Shown here piece after piece: positions 1 to 7,386 of a stretch of DNA of 41,351 bases (position 1 is the stretch's first letter; each line of letters starts with the position of its first letter). The DNA comes from Alphaproteobacteria bacterium (lineage in GTDB: Bacteria; Pseudomonadota; Alphaproteobacteria; UBA6615). The notes beneath the pieces were generated by a model. That model had not been told where the DNA came from, searched no databases, and was given only the letters and a program-made list of their open reading frames with translations. The position numbers and the translations under genes were made by a program. The DNA is taken from contig JAJFJA010000014.1 of assembly GCA_021774445.1 (NCBI GenBank), positions 1 through 41,351 on the forward strand, read 5' to 3'.

Positions 1-296
1 AGGAGCCCGCCGGGGAGCCTGTTGAGCCAATATGAGAGGGCCGTGTACATCCGTTCGGTGGCGCCGCTCCGCAGTAGTATTTCCCCAAGCAGAATGTAAA
101 GGGGGATGGCGACGAGGATGAAATTTTCGAGTGTCCCCCACATCAGGTTACCGAATGTGAGGACGGTCGGGAGCCCGGCGAAGAGTGCTGCGCCAAGGGT
201 CGCAGTGGCGAACATCGCCACGGCGACCGGCAGCCCGAGAAACATCAGCCCAAGCATGATGACGAACCCGATGGCGATAGGCTCGAGCCCAATCAT
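1..296 (-). CDS. dctM: TRAP transporter large permease, DctM (N-terminal part only)
   Basis: This is the N-terminal 98 residues of a TRAP large membrane subunit; the rest lies beyond the left edge of the window. The frame starts MIGLEPIAIGFVIMLGLMFL and continues with the hydrophobic, Gly-rich start of the family (LGLPVAVAMFATATLGA, then NFILVAIPLYILLGEILLRSG). DctM is the main translocating subunit and works with the small permease and the periplasmic binding protein to import carboxylate-type solutes by sodium-coupled secondary transport. Its ATG overlaps the TGA of dctQ (ATGA), so translation is probably coupled. The substrate cannot be read from this fragment. Confidence 0.9.
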   Translation of the reverse strand, partial: MIGLEPIAIGFVIMLGLMFLGLPVAVAMFATATLGAALFAGLPTVLTFGNLMWGTLENFILVAIPLYILLGEILLRSGATERMYTALSYWLNRLPGGL

Positions 297-856
297 GGCC
301 GGGCTTCCTCGTTCGCATCTTCCTGGTGTGCGACGACACCAAAATACTCGTTCACGGCGTCGGGCCGCCGCGCCAGTAGATAGACAGCCCAGATCGCCAA
401 CACCGACGCGGTGAGTGCGAAAAGGACGAGCCCCGCAAACCAAATCGACTGCGGAATCCACAAGGGCGTCGCGAGAGGCGAGTTAGCGACGCTTCCGTAC
501 TCCAATGTCTCGAAGAATGCCGCACCCCCGCGCCACGCCATGAAAACCGCGAAAACCGCCATCGATAGCGCCGCAAGCACATTGAGCATGCGTTGCGTGC
601 TTTGCCCAAGGCGGACGACGAATATGTCGATACGCGTGTGCGCCCGCCGGAGCATGGTATAGGAAAACCCGATTGCTCCTAGGATCGCCAGGATATAACC
701 GCCGATCTCGTCGACCCCTTGGAGCGAAAAGCCAAATAGCTTACGGGCCACCACCTCGAAGCCGACGAGCAAGGACAGGAAAAGAAGGAGGTAGCCGCAT
801 AGGAGTGCTCCGATGCGGCTTACCTCTTCGCCCCCTTTAAGAAACCAACGCCCCAC
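293..856 (-). CDS. dctQ: TRAP transporter small permease, DctQ
   Basis: The product is a 187-residue small integral membrane subunit of a tripartite TRAP transporter. It shows about four hydrophobic segments (near residues 15-35, 45-65, 88-108 and 135-158) and the motif FEVVARKLFGFSLQGVDEIG near the first helix pair, typical of DctQ. It lies 81 bases after dctP and overlaps dctM by four bases. The start codon is GTG. A GGAGGAG ribosome-binding sequence stands just upstream but lies inside a hairpin (858-873), which may lower translation relative to dctP. Confidence 0.9.
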   Translation of the reverse strand: MGRWFLKGGEEVSRIGALLCGYLLLFLSLLVGFEVVARKLFGFSLQGVDEIGGYILAILGAIGFSYTMLRRAHTRIDIFVVRLGQSTQRMLNVLAALSMAVFAVFMAWRGGAAFFETLEYGSVANSPLATPLWIPQSIWFAGLVLFALTASVLAIWAVYLLARRPDAVNEYFGVVAHQEDANEEARP

Positions 857-857
857 G

Positions 858-873
858 GCGGAGGCTCCTCCGC
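858..873 (-). promoter_or_regulatory. Hairpin covering the dctQ ribosome-binding site
   Basis: The minus-strand mRNA reads GCGGAGGAGCCTCCGC, a perfect 7-bp inverted repeat around two central bases, ending one base before the dctQ GTG. The only good Shine-Dalgarno sequence (GGAGGAG) is inside the structure. It sits in the dctP-dctQ gap, so it could both protect the dctP 3' end and restrain permease synthesis. The pairing is seen directly; the role is inferred. Confidence 0.5.
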
Positions 874-937
874 AAGATCCGGTGCCGGCCCGCCGACGCC
901 CGCTTGCGCGGGACCGACCTGGGGTGCTTATCCCCGG

Positions 938-1990
938 TCACTGGATCTTGAAGCCGCGAGCGTCGCCCACCGTCTCGTTCCAGATATTTGAGCACTCGGG
1001 ATAGACAGAATCGCACTTCTGCGCCCAGGTCGGCAGGACCACAGCGCTCACGGCGTCCTTGATCTTGGCCTCGTCGGTCGCGGAGACCGCGACGAGTTCC
1101 ATGTTGTACTTGGTGTGCTTCCCCGAACAAGGCTCACGACCGGTGTTACAATTGATCGCGTCCTGGTTGAGAGAAATCGCCGCATCCCAGAGCTGGTTCT
1201 CTAACCCGCCGAACTCCTCTTCGAGGACCGCCTTCTCGGCATCGTTGAACTCGTTCCACTTGTCGAGATTGATGATATGGGCTTGCACGGCACCCGCCAC
1301 TGAAATCGGTAGCTGGTTGGTGGTGACCTCGGGCCACTTGCCGCCATTACCCGATGTCGGCGACGTCACGCCGCAGCTTGCGACCCCGCGCTGGAGCGCC
1401 GGGTAGACCTCGCTGAATTGCAGGGTAACCGGCGTGGCGCCCAAGAATTTGAGCAGCTCCGACATCGAGGGGGTGAAGCTGCGGATTTTCAGCCCCTTGA
1501 GATCGTCCAAACTGTCAATCGCCGCGTTGCAGTAAAATACTTGCGTGCCGAACGGCCACAACGCCAGCGCCTTGGCGTTGAACTTCTCTGCTAAACGCTC
1601 GTTGAAGGCATCCCGGTACGCGTTCACGGCGACACGAAGGTCAGCCATGTTGGTCGATACGCCGATAAGGTCGAGGCCCTCGAAGAACGGCTCGTCCCGC
1701 GAGGCCGCGCCGACCTGCACCGACATCATATCGAATGTCCCCGACTTCACGAGACGGAAGCCGTCCGCGGCCTTGACGTTCAGAATCTGCATTTCGCGGT
1801 AATCGACGGTGAGGTCGAGATTGGGGTTCGCCTTAAGGCCCTCGACGAAGGCGATCTCCAAAGGCGACTTCGGATCGGTGCCAGCGAACTGTGTGACAAA
1901 GCGCAGATTTACCGGTTCGGCGCTGGCCAGACCGGCCGACATCGCCGCTCCGGCGACAGCCGCCGCAACGATTCCTTGCAGTGATCTCAT
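938..1990 (-). CDS. dctP: TRAP transporter periplasmic solute-binding protein, DctP
   Basis: This 350-residue DctP-family binding protein has a signal peptide (MRSLQGIVAAAVAGAAMSAG, cleavage probably after LASA). It captures the solute in the periplasm and passes it to DctQM. The motif GLKIRSFTP near the middle holds the Arg that in this family pairs with the substrate carboxylate. The start at 1990 is preferred because AGGAGGA lies nine bases upstream and the signal peptide begins there; an in-frame GTG or ATG further upstream adds 46 residues without signal character. The mature protein has six cysteines (YCNAA, SCGV, NCNTGREPC, KCDSVYPEC), unusually many and possibly disulfide-bonded. The substrate is unknown. 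Confidence 0.92.
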   Translation of the reverse strand: MRSLQGIVAAAVAGAAMSAGLASAEPVNLRFVTQFAGTDPKSPLEIAFVEGLKANPNLDLTVDYREMQILNVKAADGFRLVKSGTFDMMSVQVGAASRDEPFFEGLDLIGVSTNMADLRVAVNAYRDAFNERLAEKFNAKALALWPFGTQVFYCNAAIDSLDDLKGLKIRSFTPSMSELLKFLGATPVTLQFSEVYPALQRGVASCGVTSPTSGNGGKWPEVTTNQLPISVAGAVQAHIINLDKWNEFNDAEKAVLEEEFGGLENQLWDAAISLNQDAINCNTGREPCSGKHTKYNMELVAVSATDEAKIKDAVSAVVLPTWAQKCDSVYPECSNIWNETVGDARGFKIQ

Positions 1991-2352
1991 GGCGAAATCC
2001 TCCTCTCCATATTGCGCGGCTTCTGAACCTCCGCATGCGTCGACGAATGTGCCCGCGCATCCCGGTCTTCCGGTTTTTTTTCGAATGTCGACTGCGGTCG
2101 GGCCGGACGGCCCCGAAACCGGACCCACCCTGGGGAAATCACCCCAGATTCGGGCCGGTTCTCGTCCCTTTCCGATTGGTGATTCGAATTATTTTGAAAT
2201 CATGGTACAGGCCGCATGGGGCAGGTCAACAGAATAATCGTCGCCCTATTCGCCCCCTGCGGGGCTTGCACGCGTCGGGTCGCCCGCCCGTCGGCATGGC
2301 GCACTTGCAGGCCGGAAAATCTAATTAGGCAATGATATTCTTGCCCGCGAGA
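1991..2352 (-). promoter_or_regulatory. Leader and candidate promoter of the TRAP operon
   Basis: No gene was found in these 362 bases. Reading toward dctP, TTGACC (2229-2224) and TACCAT (2207-2202) are 16 bases apart and could be the -35 and -10 boxes. An ATTCGAAT palindrome (2182-2189) falls just after the expected start point and could be an operator; a second TTCGAAT occurs at 2080-2086. The approximately 200-base leader holds a 6-bp hairpin, CTGGGG (2130-2135) with CCCCAG (2142-2147). These are all pattern matches of modest strength. Confidence 0.35.
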
Positions 2353-3081
2353 TCATTCGACTGTGGTGAAAAGCCGCCCCCAGCGCTCGACACGGGCAGG
2401 ATCGACGCCGGCCAGCTTGAGTGACTTCCAAACCACGACGGAGATCGAATCGTAGAGGGGAATCCCAGTTTCCTTCTCGAACTGCTCGGCCAGCGGTGCA
2501 CCGCGCAGGTTGGTGCATAACGTGGTAATCGCTTGTGGCCGGGCCGCCGCCGTCTCGGCCAGCATGCCTCGGATAGTATCTTCGGACACCTCGGAAAAAT
2601 TGAAGTTGACCTTCTCACCCACATGCCGCTCGGCCACGCATTCGATGCCGGCAGCACGATAGTTTTCTAGTATGGCAGCCTGGATTTCATCCGCGTAGGG
2701 TGTCACCAGCCCCAACCGCTCGACCCCCGTGACCCGCAGGATCTCGTTGAGGGCCAAAATTGAGCTGGTGGTGGGAATTCCCGTCTCCTGGCTGATGCGA
2801 TGGCACAGCCGTTCATCGGTTTCAAAACCCAGCCAGCTTGCCGAAGTGCCGTTCCAGGCGATGACGTCCACCCGGGCGTCGGCCAGAAGGGACGCCGCCG
2901 CCATGACGGGTGCTTCATCGAACTGGCCCAGGGCTTGCTCAGTCATCGATATTTCTGTCACTCGGAAGCGCCCGAAATGGGCCGATACCTCCGCCAAGCC
3001 CGCAACCATGGCGCCGGTTATAGGTTCCAGCACGGTGTTCGAAGACGGAGTCAACATCCCAAGGAGAACGCGATTGCTCAT
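2353..3081 (-). CDS. Asp/Glu racemase superfamily enzyme, arylmalonate decarboxylase / maleate isomerase-like
   Basis: This 242-residue protein belongs to the Asp/Glu racemase superfamily, in the maleate isomerase and arylmalonate decarboxylase branch. Its start MSNRVLLGMLTPSSNTVLEP is typical of that branch. The C-terminal-lobe catalytic Cys is present (ITTLCTNLRG, near residue 192). At the other catalytic position, where maleate isomerases and racemases have Cys (YACTS), this protein has AWNGTSASW, with Gly-Thr-Ser as in the dioxyanion hole of arylmalonate decarboxylase. That pattern suggests a one-cysteine decarboxylase or lyase rather than a racemase. It lies downstream of the sugar ABC operon but has its own promoter, and the TRAP genes follow. 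The ATG at 3081 fits the conserved N-terminus. Substrate unknown. Confidence 0.8.
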   Translation of the reverse strand: MSNRVLLGMLTPSSNTVLEPITGAMVAGLAEVSAHFGRFRVTEISMTEQALGQFDEAPVMAAASLLADARVDVIAWNGTSASWLGFETDERLCHRISQETGIPTTSSILALNEILRVTGVERLGLVTPYADEIQAAILENYRAAGIECVAERHVGEKVNFNFSEVSEDTIRGMLAETAAARPQAITTLCTNLRGAPLAEQFEKETGIPLYDSISVVVWKSLKLAGVDPARVERWGRLFTTVE

Positions 3082-3091
3082 GATAGACCTT

Positions 3092-3135
3092 GGCCTTAGG
3101 CCGGGGGCGCCCATTATAGACCGAGACAGTGTCGG
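3092..3135 (-). promoter_or_regulatory. Promoter with flanking palindromes for the decarboxylase-like gene
   Basis: On the minus strand a perfect TATAAT (3118-3113) lies 31 bases from the ATG at 3081, with only a weak -35 match (TTTCCC, 17-base spacing). The spacer holds a 15-base near-palindrome, CCGAGACAGTGTCGG (3121-3135, one mismatched pair). GGCCTTAGGCC (3092-3102) is a perfect palindrome just after the expected start point. A repressor binding either palindrome would block this promoter. The regulator is unknown. Confidence 0.5.
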
Positions 3136-3196
3136 GGGAAATGAACGCGGGCCTGGTGAGTGCCCCACGCCCGCATTCTATGGCACTCCCATCGTC

Positions 3197-4276
3197 TCAG
3201 CCGCCGACACGTTCTCCGCTTGTCGCCGAAAATAGGTGCAGCCGGTCGCGGCTCAGGGCCAGCGCCACGGTCGCCCCTTCGGCAAATCGGTGTAGAAAAC
3301 GCTCTTCGAACACGCCCTTGAACTCGGCGCCGGCGGCCCGCAGGGTGACGATACCCCGTGCCCCGAGAAGCTCGACAAACTCGGCGGTAAAATCCACGCT
3401 CATCGCGGCTTGGTAGGCGGTTAGCTCGTCCGGGAAATACAGGTCGTCCGGCCGAAACCCGAGGATGACGGCATCGCCACTAGCCAGCTTTGTCGGGTGC
3501 GCGACAGGGCCAATACTGGTCTCAAGCCCATCGACGCCGACCCGGCCATCGACAAAATTCATCGCCGGACTGCCGATGAATCCCGCGACCATCCGGCTGT
3601 TGGGCTTGAAGTATATCTCCGACGGCGTGCCAATCTGTTCGATCTGACCGCCGTTCATCACCACAATTCGGTTGGCCATTGTCATGGCTTCTTCCTGATC
3701 GTGGGTAACGTAAATCGTTGTCGCGTCCAGGCTGCGGTGCAGCCGCAGCAACTCGGTGCGCATTTCCACACGCAGTTTCGTATCCAGGTTGCTCAACGGT
3801 TCATCGAAAAGAAACAGGTTGGGCTCCCGCACGATCGCCCGGCCAATCGCCACGCGCTGCTGCTGGCCGCCCGACAGTTCCTTTGGCCGCCGCGCCAGCA
3901 AATCTGCGATATTCAGCATCGCCGCGGCCTCGTTTACCCGCGCTGAAATCTCCGCGCGCGGCATTTTCTTGGCCTTCAGCCCAAACCCCATATTCTGCGC
4001 GATGGTCATGTTGGGATAGAGCGCGTAATTCTGAAAGACCATGGCAATGTTCCGGTCGCGTGGTTCCAGATCGGTGACGTTTCGATCACCGATCCAGATC
4101 TCACCCTCGCTGACCGGCTCCAACCCGGCAAGCATGCGTAGCGTGGTGGATTTTCCGCAGCCCGATGGGCCGAGCAGCACCGTGAACTCGCGCGATTCCA
4201 CGGTCAGGTTTATGCCCTTGAGGACCTCTGTCAGTCCAAAGCTCTTGCGCAGGTTTTTCAGTTGAACACCGGACAT
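3197..4276 (-). CDS. Sugar ABC transporter ATP-binding protein, UgpC/MalK type
   Basis: The 359-residue ATPase powers the ABC importer encoded upstream. Walker A is GPSGCGKST, the signature is LSGGQQQRVAIGRA, Walker B is LFLFDEPLSNLD and the switch His is in YVTHDQEEA. About 120 C-terminal residues form the TOBE-type regulatory region of the MalK/UgpC group, which usually serves sugars, polyols or glycerol phosphate. The ATG at 4276 follows GAAGGTG at suitable distance and begins 10 bases after the permease stop; an upstream in-frame start would overlap the permease. Last gene of the operon that begins with the DeoR regulator. Confidence 0.93.
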   Translation of the reverse strand: MSGVQLKNLRKSFGLTEVLKGINLTVESREFTVLLGPSGCGKSTTLRMLAGLEPVSEGEIWIGDRNVTDLEPRDRNIAMVFQNYALYPNMTIAQNMGFGLKAKKMPRAEISARVNEAAAMLNIADLLARRPKELSGGQQQRVAIGRAIVREPNLFLFDEPLSNLDTKLRVEMRTELLRLHRSLDATTIYVTHDQEEAMTMANRIVVMNGGQIEQIGTPSEIYFKPNSRMVAGFIGSPAMNFVDGRVGVDGLETSIGPVAHPTKLASGDAVILGFRPDDLYFPDELTAYQAAMSVDFTAEFVELLGARGIVTLRAAGAEFKGVFEERFLHRFAEGATVALALSRDRLHLFSATSGERVGG

Positions 4277-4286
4277 CCCGACACCT

Positions 4287-5129
4287 TCAGAATTTGACGG
4301 CACCGCCGCCGAGACTGCGGACCAGATGCTTTTGGATGAAAAAGGAGATGATCAGAATCGGCACCACCGCCACCAGAATCGCCACCGCCATTTTCCCCAT
4401 ATCAATGCCGCGGAACGTCCAGAAACCCGCAATCGCCACCGGCAGCGTTCTGCTTTCCCCGCCGGTCAGGATCAGCGCATAGAACATGTCGTTCCAGGAC
4501 AGTACGAATCCGAACACGGCCGCGGCGGCGAGCCCCGGCCGCACAACCGGCAGGATGACTTTGTAGAACGCTTGAAACTGCGTGTAGCCATCGATCATCG
4601 CCTGTTCCTCGAGTTCACGCGGGATCTCGTCGAAAAACCCAATCAGGAACCAGGTAACGACCGGCACGACGAAAGTCAGATGAGCCAGCACGACCGCGGC
4701 CAATGTATCGATCAGTCCCAGCCGGAACAGCACCAGAAAGAGCGGCAGGATCAAGATCGCCGGCGGCATCATTTCCGCCGCCAGAACCGAAAACCGAGTC
4801 CCCGAGCCCGTCTTGAAGCGCGAGAAGGAATAGGCGGCGGGGCAGCCGGTCACCAGCGCGATGATGACCGTTGCCACCGAAACGACGAAGCTGTTGATGA
4901 TGTTCTTGGGCACGTCTGATTCGAGCAGCACATCGTGCCAATTCGCCGCCGTGGGCGGGAACATCCACACATTGGGTTCCGTTACCAACTCGGGCGGCTT
5001 GATCGATGCCAGGAAAATCCACAGAAACGGAAAAAGTACGATGGCGATCGCCAGGGCGACGACGAACTCTATCGCCACAAGCGTCAGCCGCCGCCTAGAC
5101 AGAAGTCCATCCTGCGTCGGCGCTGTCAT
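4287..5129 (-). CDS. Sugar ABC transporter permease (MalG type)
   Basis: This 280-residue inner-membrane permease has about six transmembrane helices. The EAA loop that docks on the ATPase reads EELEEQAMIDGYTQFQAF followed by VILPVVRPG. Together with the other permease it forms the channel of a carbohydrate-uptake (CUT1) importer. The ATG at 5129 overlaps the previous gene's TGA (ATGA). The frame stays open further upstream, but that part is the antiparallel-coded shadow of the preceding permease. The start MTAPTQDGLLSRRR followed by a hydrophobic helix is normal for MalG-like proteins. Confidence 0.92.
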   Translation of the reverse strand: MTAPTQDGLLSRRRLTLVAIEFVVALAIAIVLFPFLWIFLASIKPPELVTEPNVWMFPPTAANWHDVLLESDVPKNIINSFVVSVATVIIALVTGCPAAYSFSRFKTGSGTRFSVLAAEMMPPAILILPLFLVLFRLGLIDTLAAVVLAHLTFVVPVVTWFLIGFFDEIPRELEEQAMIDGYTQFQAFYKVILPVVRPGLAAAAVFGFVLSWNDMFYALILTGGESRTLPVAIAGFWTFRGIDMGKMAVAILVAVVPILIISFFIQKHLVRSLGGGAVKF

Positions 5130-5968
5130 CGCCGCCTCATCGCTGTGTAGAGGACGATGACCAAGAACATCAGGATACCGATCAGCACATAGGCCATCGC
5201 CGCGGCTTCGCCCAATCGGAAAAACCGGAACCCGGTTTTGTAGATGTGAAACAGAATCGTTTCCGTGGCATCGCCCGGGCCTCCTCGGGTGATCGCCCAG
5301 ACATATTCGAAGACCTTGAAGGCATCCAGTGCACGAATGATCAGCGCGACAAGAATGACCGGCCTTAGCAGCGGCAGCGTCAAGTTCCAAAACGTTATCC
5401 AGGCCGACGCACCGTCGACCCTCGCCGCCTCGAACGGGTCTTTGGGCAACGCTTCCAGCCCTGCGAGGAACATCAACAGCATGAACGGCGTCCATTGCCA
5501 GGCATCGATCAGCATCAGGCTGAACAGTGCCAGGCGTTCGTCGAACCACGCGATCTCCACCCCGATGGTCGCTAGGTAGTAGGGGATGACACCCAGTTCG
5601 GAGTTGAGCAGAAATCTGAACATCAGCCCGACGGCAATGGGCGTAATGAACATCGGTGCCAGCAGCACGGCACGCGCGAAATTCTGAAACCGGACGAGTC
5701 TTTGCAGTAGCAATGCCAGGCCAAGGCCCAGCACCAGTTCTATGGACACCGCCCCGGCGACGAATGTCATGGTATTTACCAGGGCCCGCCCAAAGGGCGC
5801 GTCGCTAAGGATGAAGGCGTAATTTTCGACGCCTCTGAAGCGGACGTCTTGAAGCCGTGTCAGACGATAATCATGGAAGGAAATCCACGCTGAAAAGACA
5901 AGCGGATAGGCCATGATCACGGTCATGGCCGCGGCTAGCGGGAGTATCAATCGAAAGCGTAAATGCAC
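5126..5968 (-). CDS. Sugar ABC transporter permease (MalF type)
   Basis: This 280-residue permease has six predicted membrane helices and the EAA loop DPFEAARVDGASAWITF followed by TLPLLRP. It pairs with the downstream permease. The start codon is GTG, preceded closely by AGGCGG. It begins 81 bases after the binding-protein gene, with a strong hairpin in the gap (5996-6021). Both permease genes overlap by four bases, so their synthesis is probably coupled in equal amounts. Confidence 0.92.
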   Translation of the reverse strand: MHLRFRLILPLAAAMTVIMAYPLVFSAWISFHDYRLTRLQDVRFRGVENYAFILSDAPFGRALVNTMTFVAGAVSIELVLGLGLALLLQRLVRFQNFARAVLLAPMFITPIAVGLMFRFLLNSELGVIPYYLATIGVEIAWFDERLALFSLMLIDAWQWTPFMLLMFLAGLEALPKDPFEAARVDGASAWITFWNLTLPLLRPVILVALIIRALDAFKVFEYVWAITRGGPGDATETILFHIYKTGFRFFRLGEAAAMAYVLIGILMFLVIVLYTAMRRR

Positions 5969-5995
5969 GACCGCCTGCCGTTGCCCAGGGAAACA

Positions 5996-6021
5996 CGCGG
6001 CCAGCGAGATCGCTGGCCGCG
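5996..6021 (-). promoter_or_regulatory. Intercistronic hairpin after the ABC binding-protein gene
   Basis: CGCGGCCAGCG (5996-6006) pairs perfectly with CGCTGGCCGCG (6011-6021) across an AGAT loop, giving an 11-bp GC-rich stem. It lies 29 bases after the binding-protein stop and 27 before the permease GTG, with no T-run. Such structures after binding-protein genes commonly block 3' exonucleases or cause partial termination, so that binding protein outnumbers permease. The role is inferred from position. Confidence 0.65.
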
Positions 6022-6049
6022 CTCCGTCATCCGAATGTCCGTGGCGAGT

Positions 6050-7288
6050 TTACCGCGCTCTTTCGACACCCTTCGCCGCATCGTCAAGTGCCTGCTGTAC
6101 CGACTTCTGTCCGGAAACAGCGGCACTGAGTTCCGTGCCGACGATGTCGATCAATTCCTCCGCACTGGTGCCCGAGGATAGCGGTGCCGCATCCTCCAGA
6201 ATGCCGAGCAAGGTTTTGTAGTAGTCTTCTCCGAAGCCCTTTTCCCAGACTTCCGGGTCCGAAATGATGCTTGTCCGCACCGGCGCCCCACCGGCGATAA
6301 CCCGGTCCTTTGCCACCGCCTTACTGGTGATCCAGGAAATGTATTTCCAGGCTTCATCCTTGTCGTCGACATTGGCCGGGATCGACCAGGACCAGCTACC
6401 CAGAACGGCTTTGCCGCCGGGAACTTCATTCAAGGTGAATTTTCCCGCGAGGTCGCCCGACATGCCGCCCTTGGCATTGAGCGCGGGTAGCATCCAATTA
6501 TAGCTCAGCATGGTGGCGGCCCGCCCCGAGGCGACGGCCCGCAATGCCTCATCGAACCCCCAATTTACCGAGCCCTCGGGTGCCGAAGTATTGAACGCAT
6601 CGATATACATCTCCAGCGCCTTCACGGCTTCTGGGCTGTTGATGGTGATATCGCCGTCGGCGTTGAACAATTCTCCGCCCGTCGCATAGAGCCAATTCTT
6701 CCATTCCTCCATGACCTTGTAGCCCTTCTGCGGCTGCATGGCGGCGCCATAGAAGTCATCGTTGGTCAGTTTCTTGACGACATCCACATAGTCATCGAGT
6801 GTCGTCGGCACGGCGATACCTTGCTCGTCGAATATGTCCTGGCGAACGATCAGACCAAGCGCGTAATTGTAATACGGCACGCCATAGGTCGACCCTTCGA
6901 CAACGCCGATATCGCGCAGCGGCCCGACAAAGTCCTCGAAGTCATAGCCGCTGTCGGCGGCGATGAAGTCGTCCAACGGCGTCAGGAACCCCGCCTTGGC
7001 GAACTCCTCCATCCATGGGTTATCGACGATGATCACGTTATAGGTCGCCGAGGAAGCCAGCGCCGAAGTCAGGATCTTGTCGCGCATGGCGTCGAATGGC
7101 ATGGCGTCGAAGGTCACTTCTATGCCCGGATTCTCGGCGGCGAATTTCTCCGTCAACACCCTGACGACGTCGTAGTCCGGCACTTCTTCGATAATGATGT
7201 TCAGACTACCGGCCAGGCTCGACCCGCTGACCATCGCGCTCGCCGCGCCGGCGAACAGCGCCGTAGCCAACCATTTCTGCGTTCTCAT
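6050..7288 (-). CDS. ABC transporter extracellular solute-binding protein, family 1
   Basis: The 412-residue periplasmic binding protein for the ABC importer belongs to solute-binding family 1 (sugars and polyols). The signal peptide runs MRTQKWLATALFAGAASAMV to about SSLAG. The mature protein contains EKFAAENPGIEVTF, IIVDNPWMEEFAKAGFLTPLDD and GSWSWSIPANVDDKDEAWKY, typical landmarks of the MalE/UgpB fold. AAGGGAAG lies a few bases before the ATG. The gene is 97 bases downstream of the kinase, with a possible 16-codon ORF between them. The ligand is not identifiable from sequence alone. Confidence 0.92.
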   Translation of the reverse strand: MRTQKWLATALFAGAASAMVSGSSLAGSLNIIIEEVPDYDVVRVLTEKFAAENPGIEVTFDAMPFDAMRDKILTSALASSATYNVIIVDNPWMEEFAKAGFLTPLDDFIAADSGYDFEDFVGPLRDIGVVEGSTYGVPYYNYALGLIVRQDIFDEQGIAVPTTLDDYVDVVKKLTNDDFYGAAMQPQKGYKVMEEWKNWLYATGGELFNADGDITINSPEAVKALEMYIDAFNTSAPEGSVNWGFDEALRAVASGRAATMLSYNWMLPALNAKGGMSGDLAGKFTLNEVPGGKAVLGSWSWSIPANVDDKDEAWKYISWITSKAVAKDRVIAGGAPVRTSIISDPEVWEKGFGEDYYKTLLGILEDAAPLSSGTSAEELIDIVGTELSAAVSGQKSVQQALDDAAKGVERAR

Positions 7289-7335
7289 TTTCTTCCCTTT
7301 CTAGTGCTGGTGATTGTTTTCGTTATTGCATGCGG

Positions 7336-7386
7336 TCAGGCATGAATTTCATCGGGCGTCGCACCCAAACAAAGTTCGATTTTCAT
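7336..7386 (-). CDS. Possible 16-residue small ORF after the kinase gene
   Basis: The frame encodes MKIELCLGATPDEIHA. Its ATG overlaps the kinase TGA (ATGA), and GGGGAGG lies five bases upstream, one of the best ribosome-binding sites in the window, although it also codes for the kinase C-terminus. It stops 47 bases before the binding-protein ATG. It could be a translational-coupling peptide, a remnant of a lost gene, or chance. No homology is claimed. Confidence 0.3.
   Translation of the reverse strand: MKIELCLGATPDEIHA

Noticed and set aside
2321..2657. Open frames on the minus strand inside the decarboxylase-like gene
   Set aside because: They overlap the clearly conserved gene in another frame and have Arg/Pro/Ser-heavy composition typical of GC-rich shadow frames.
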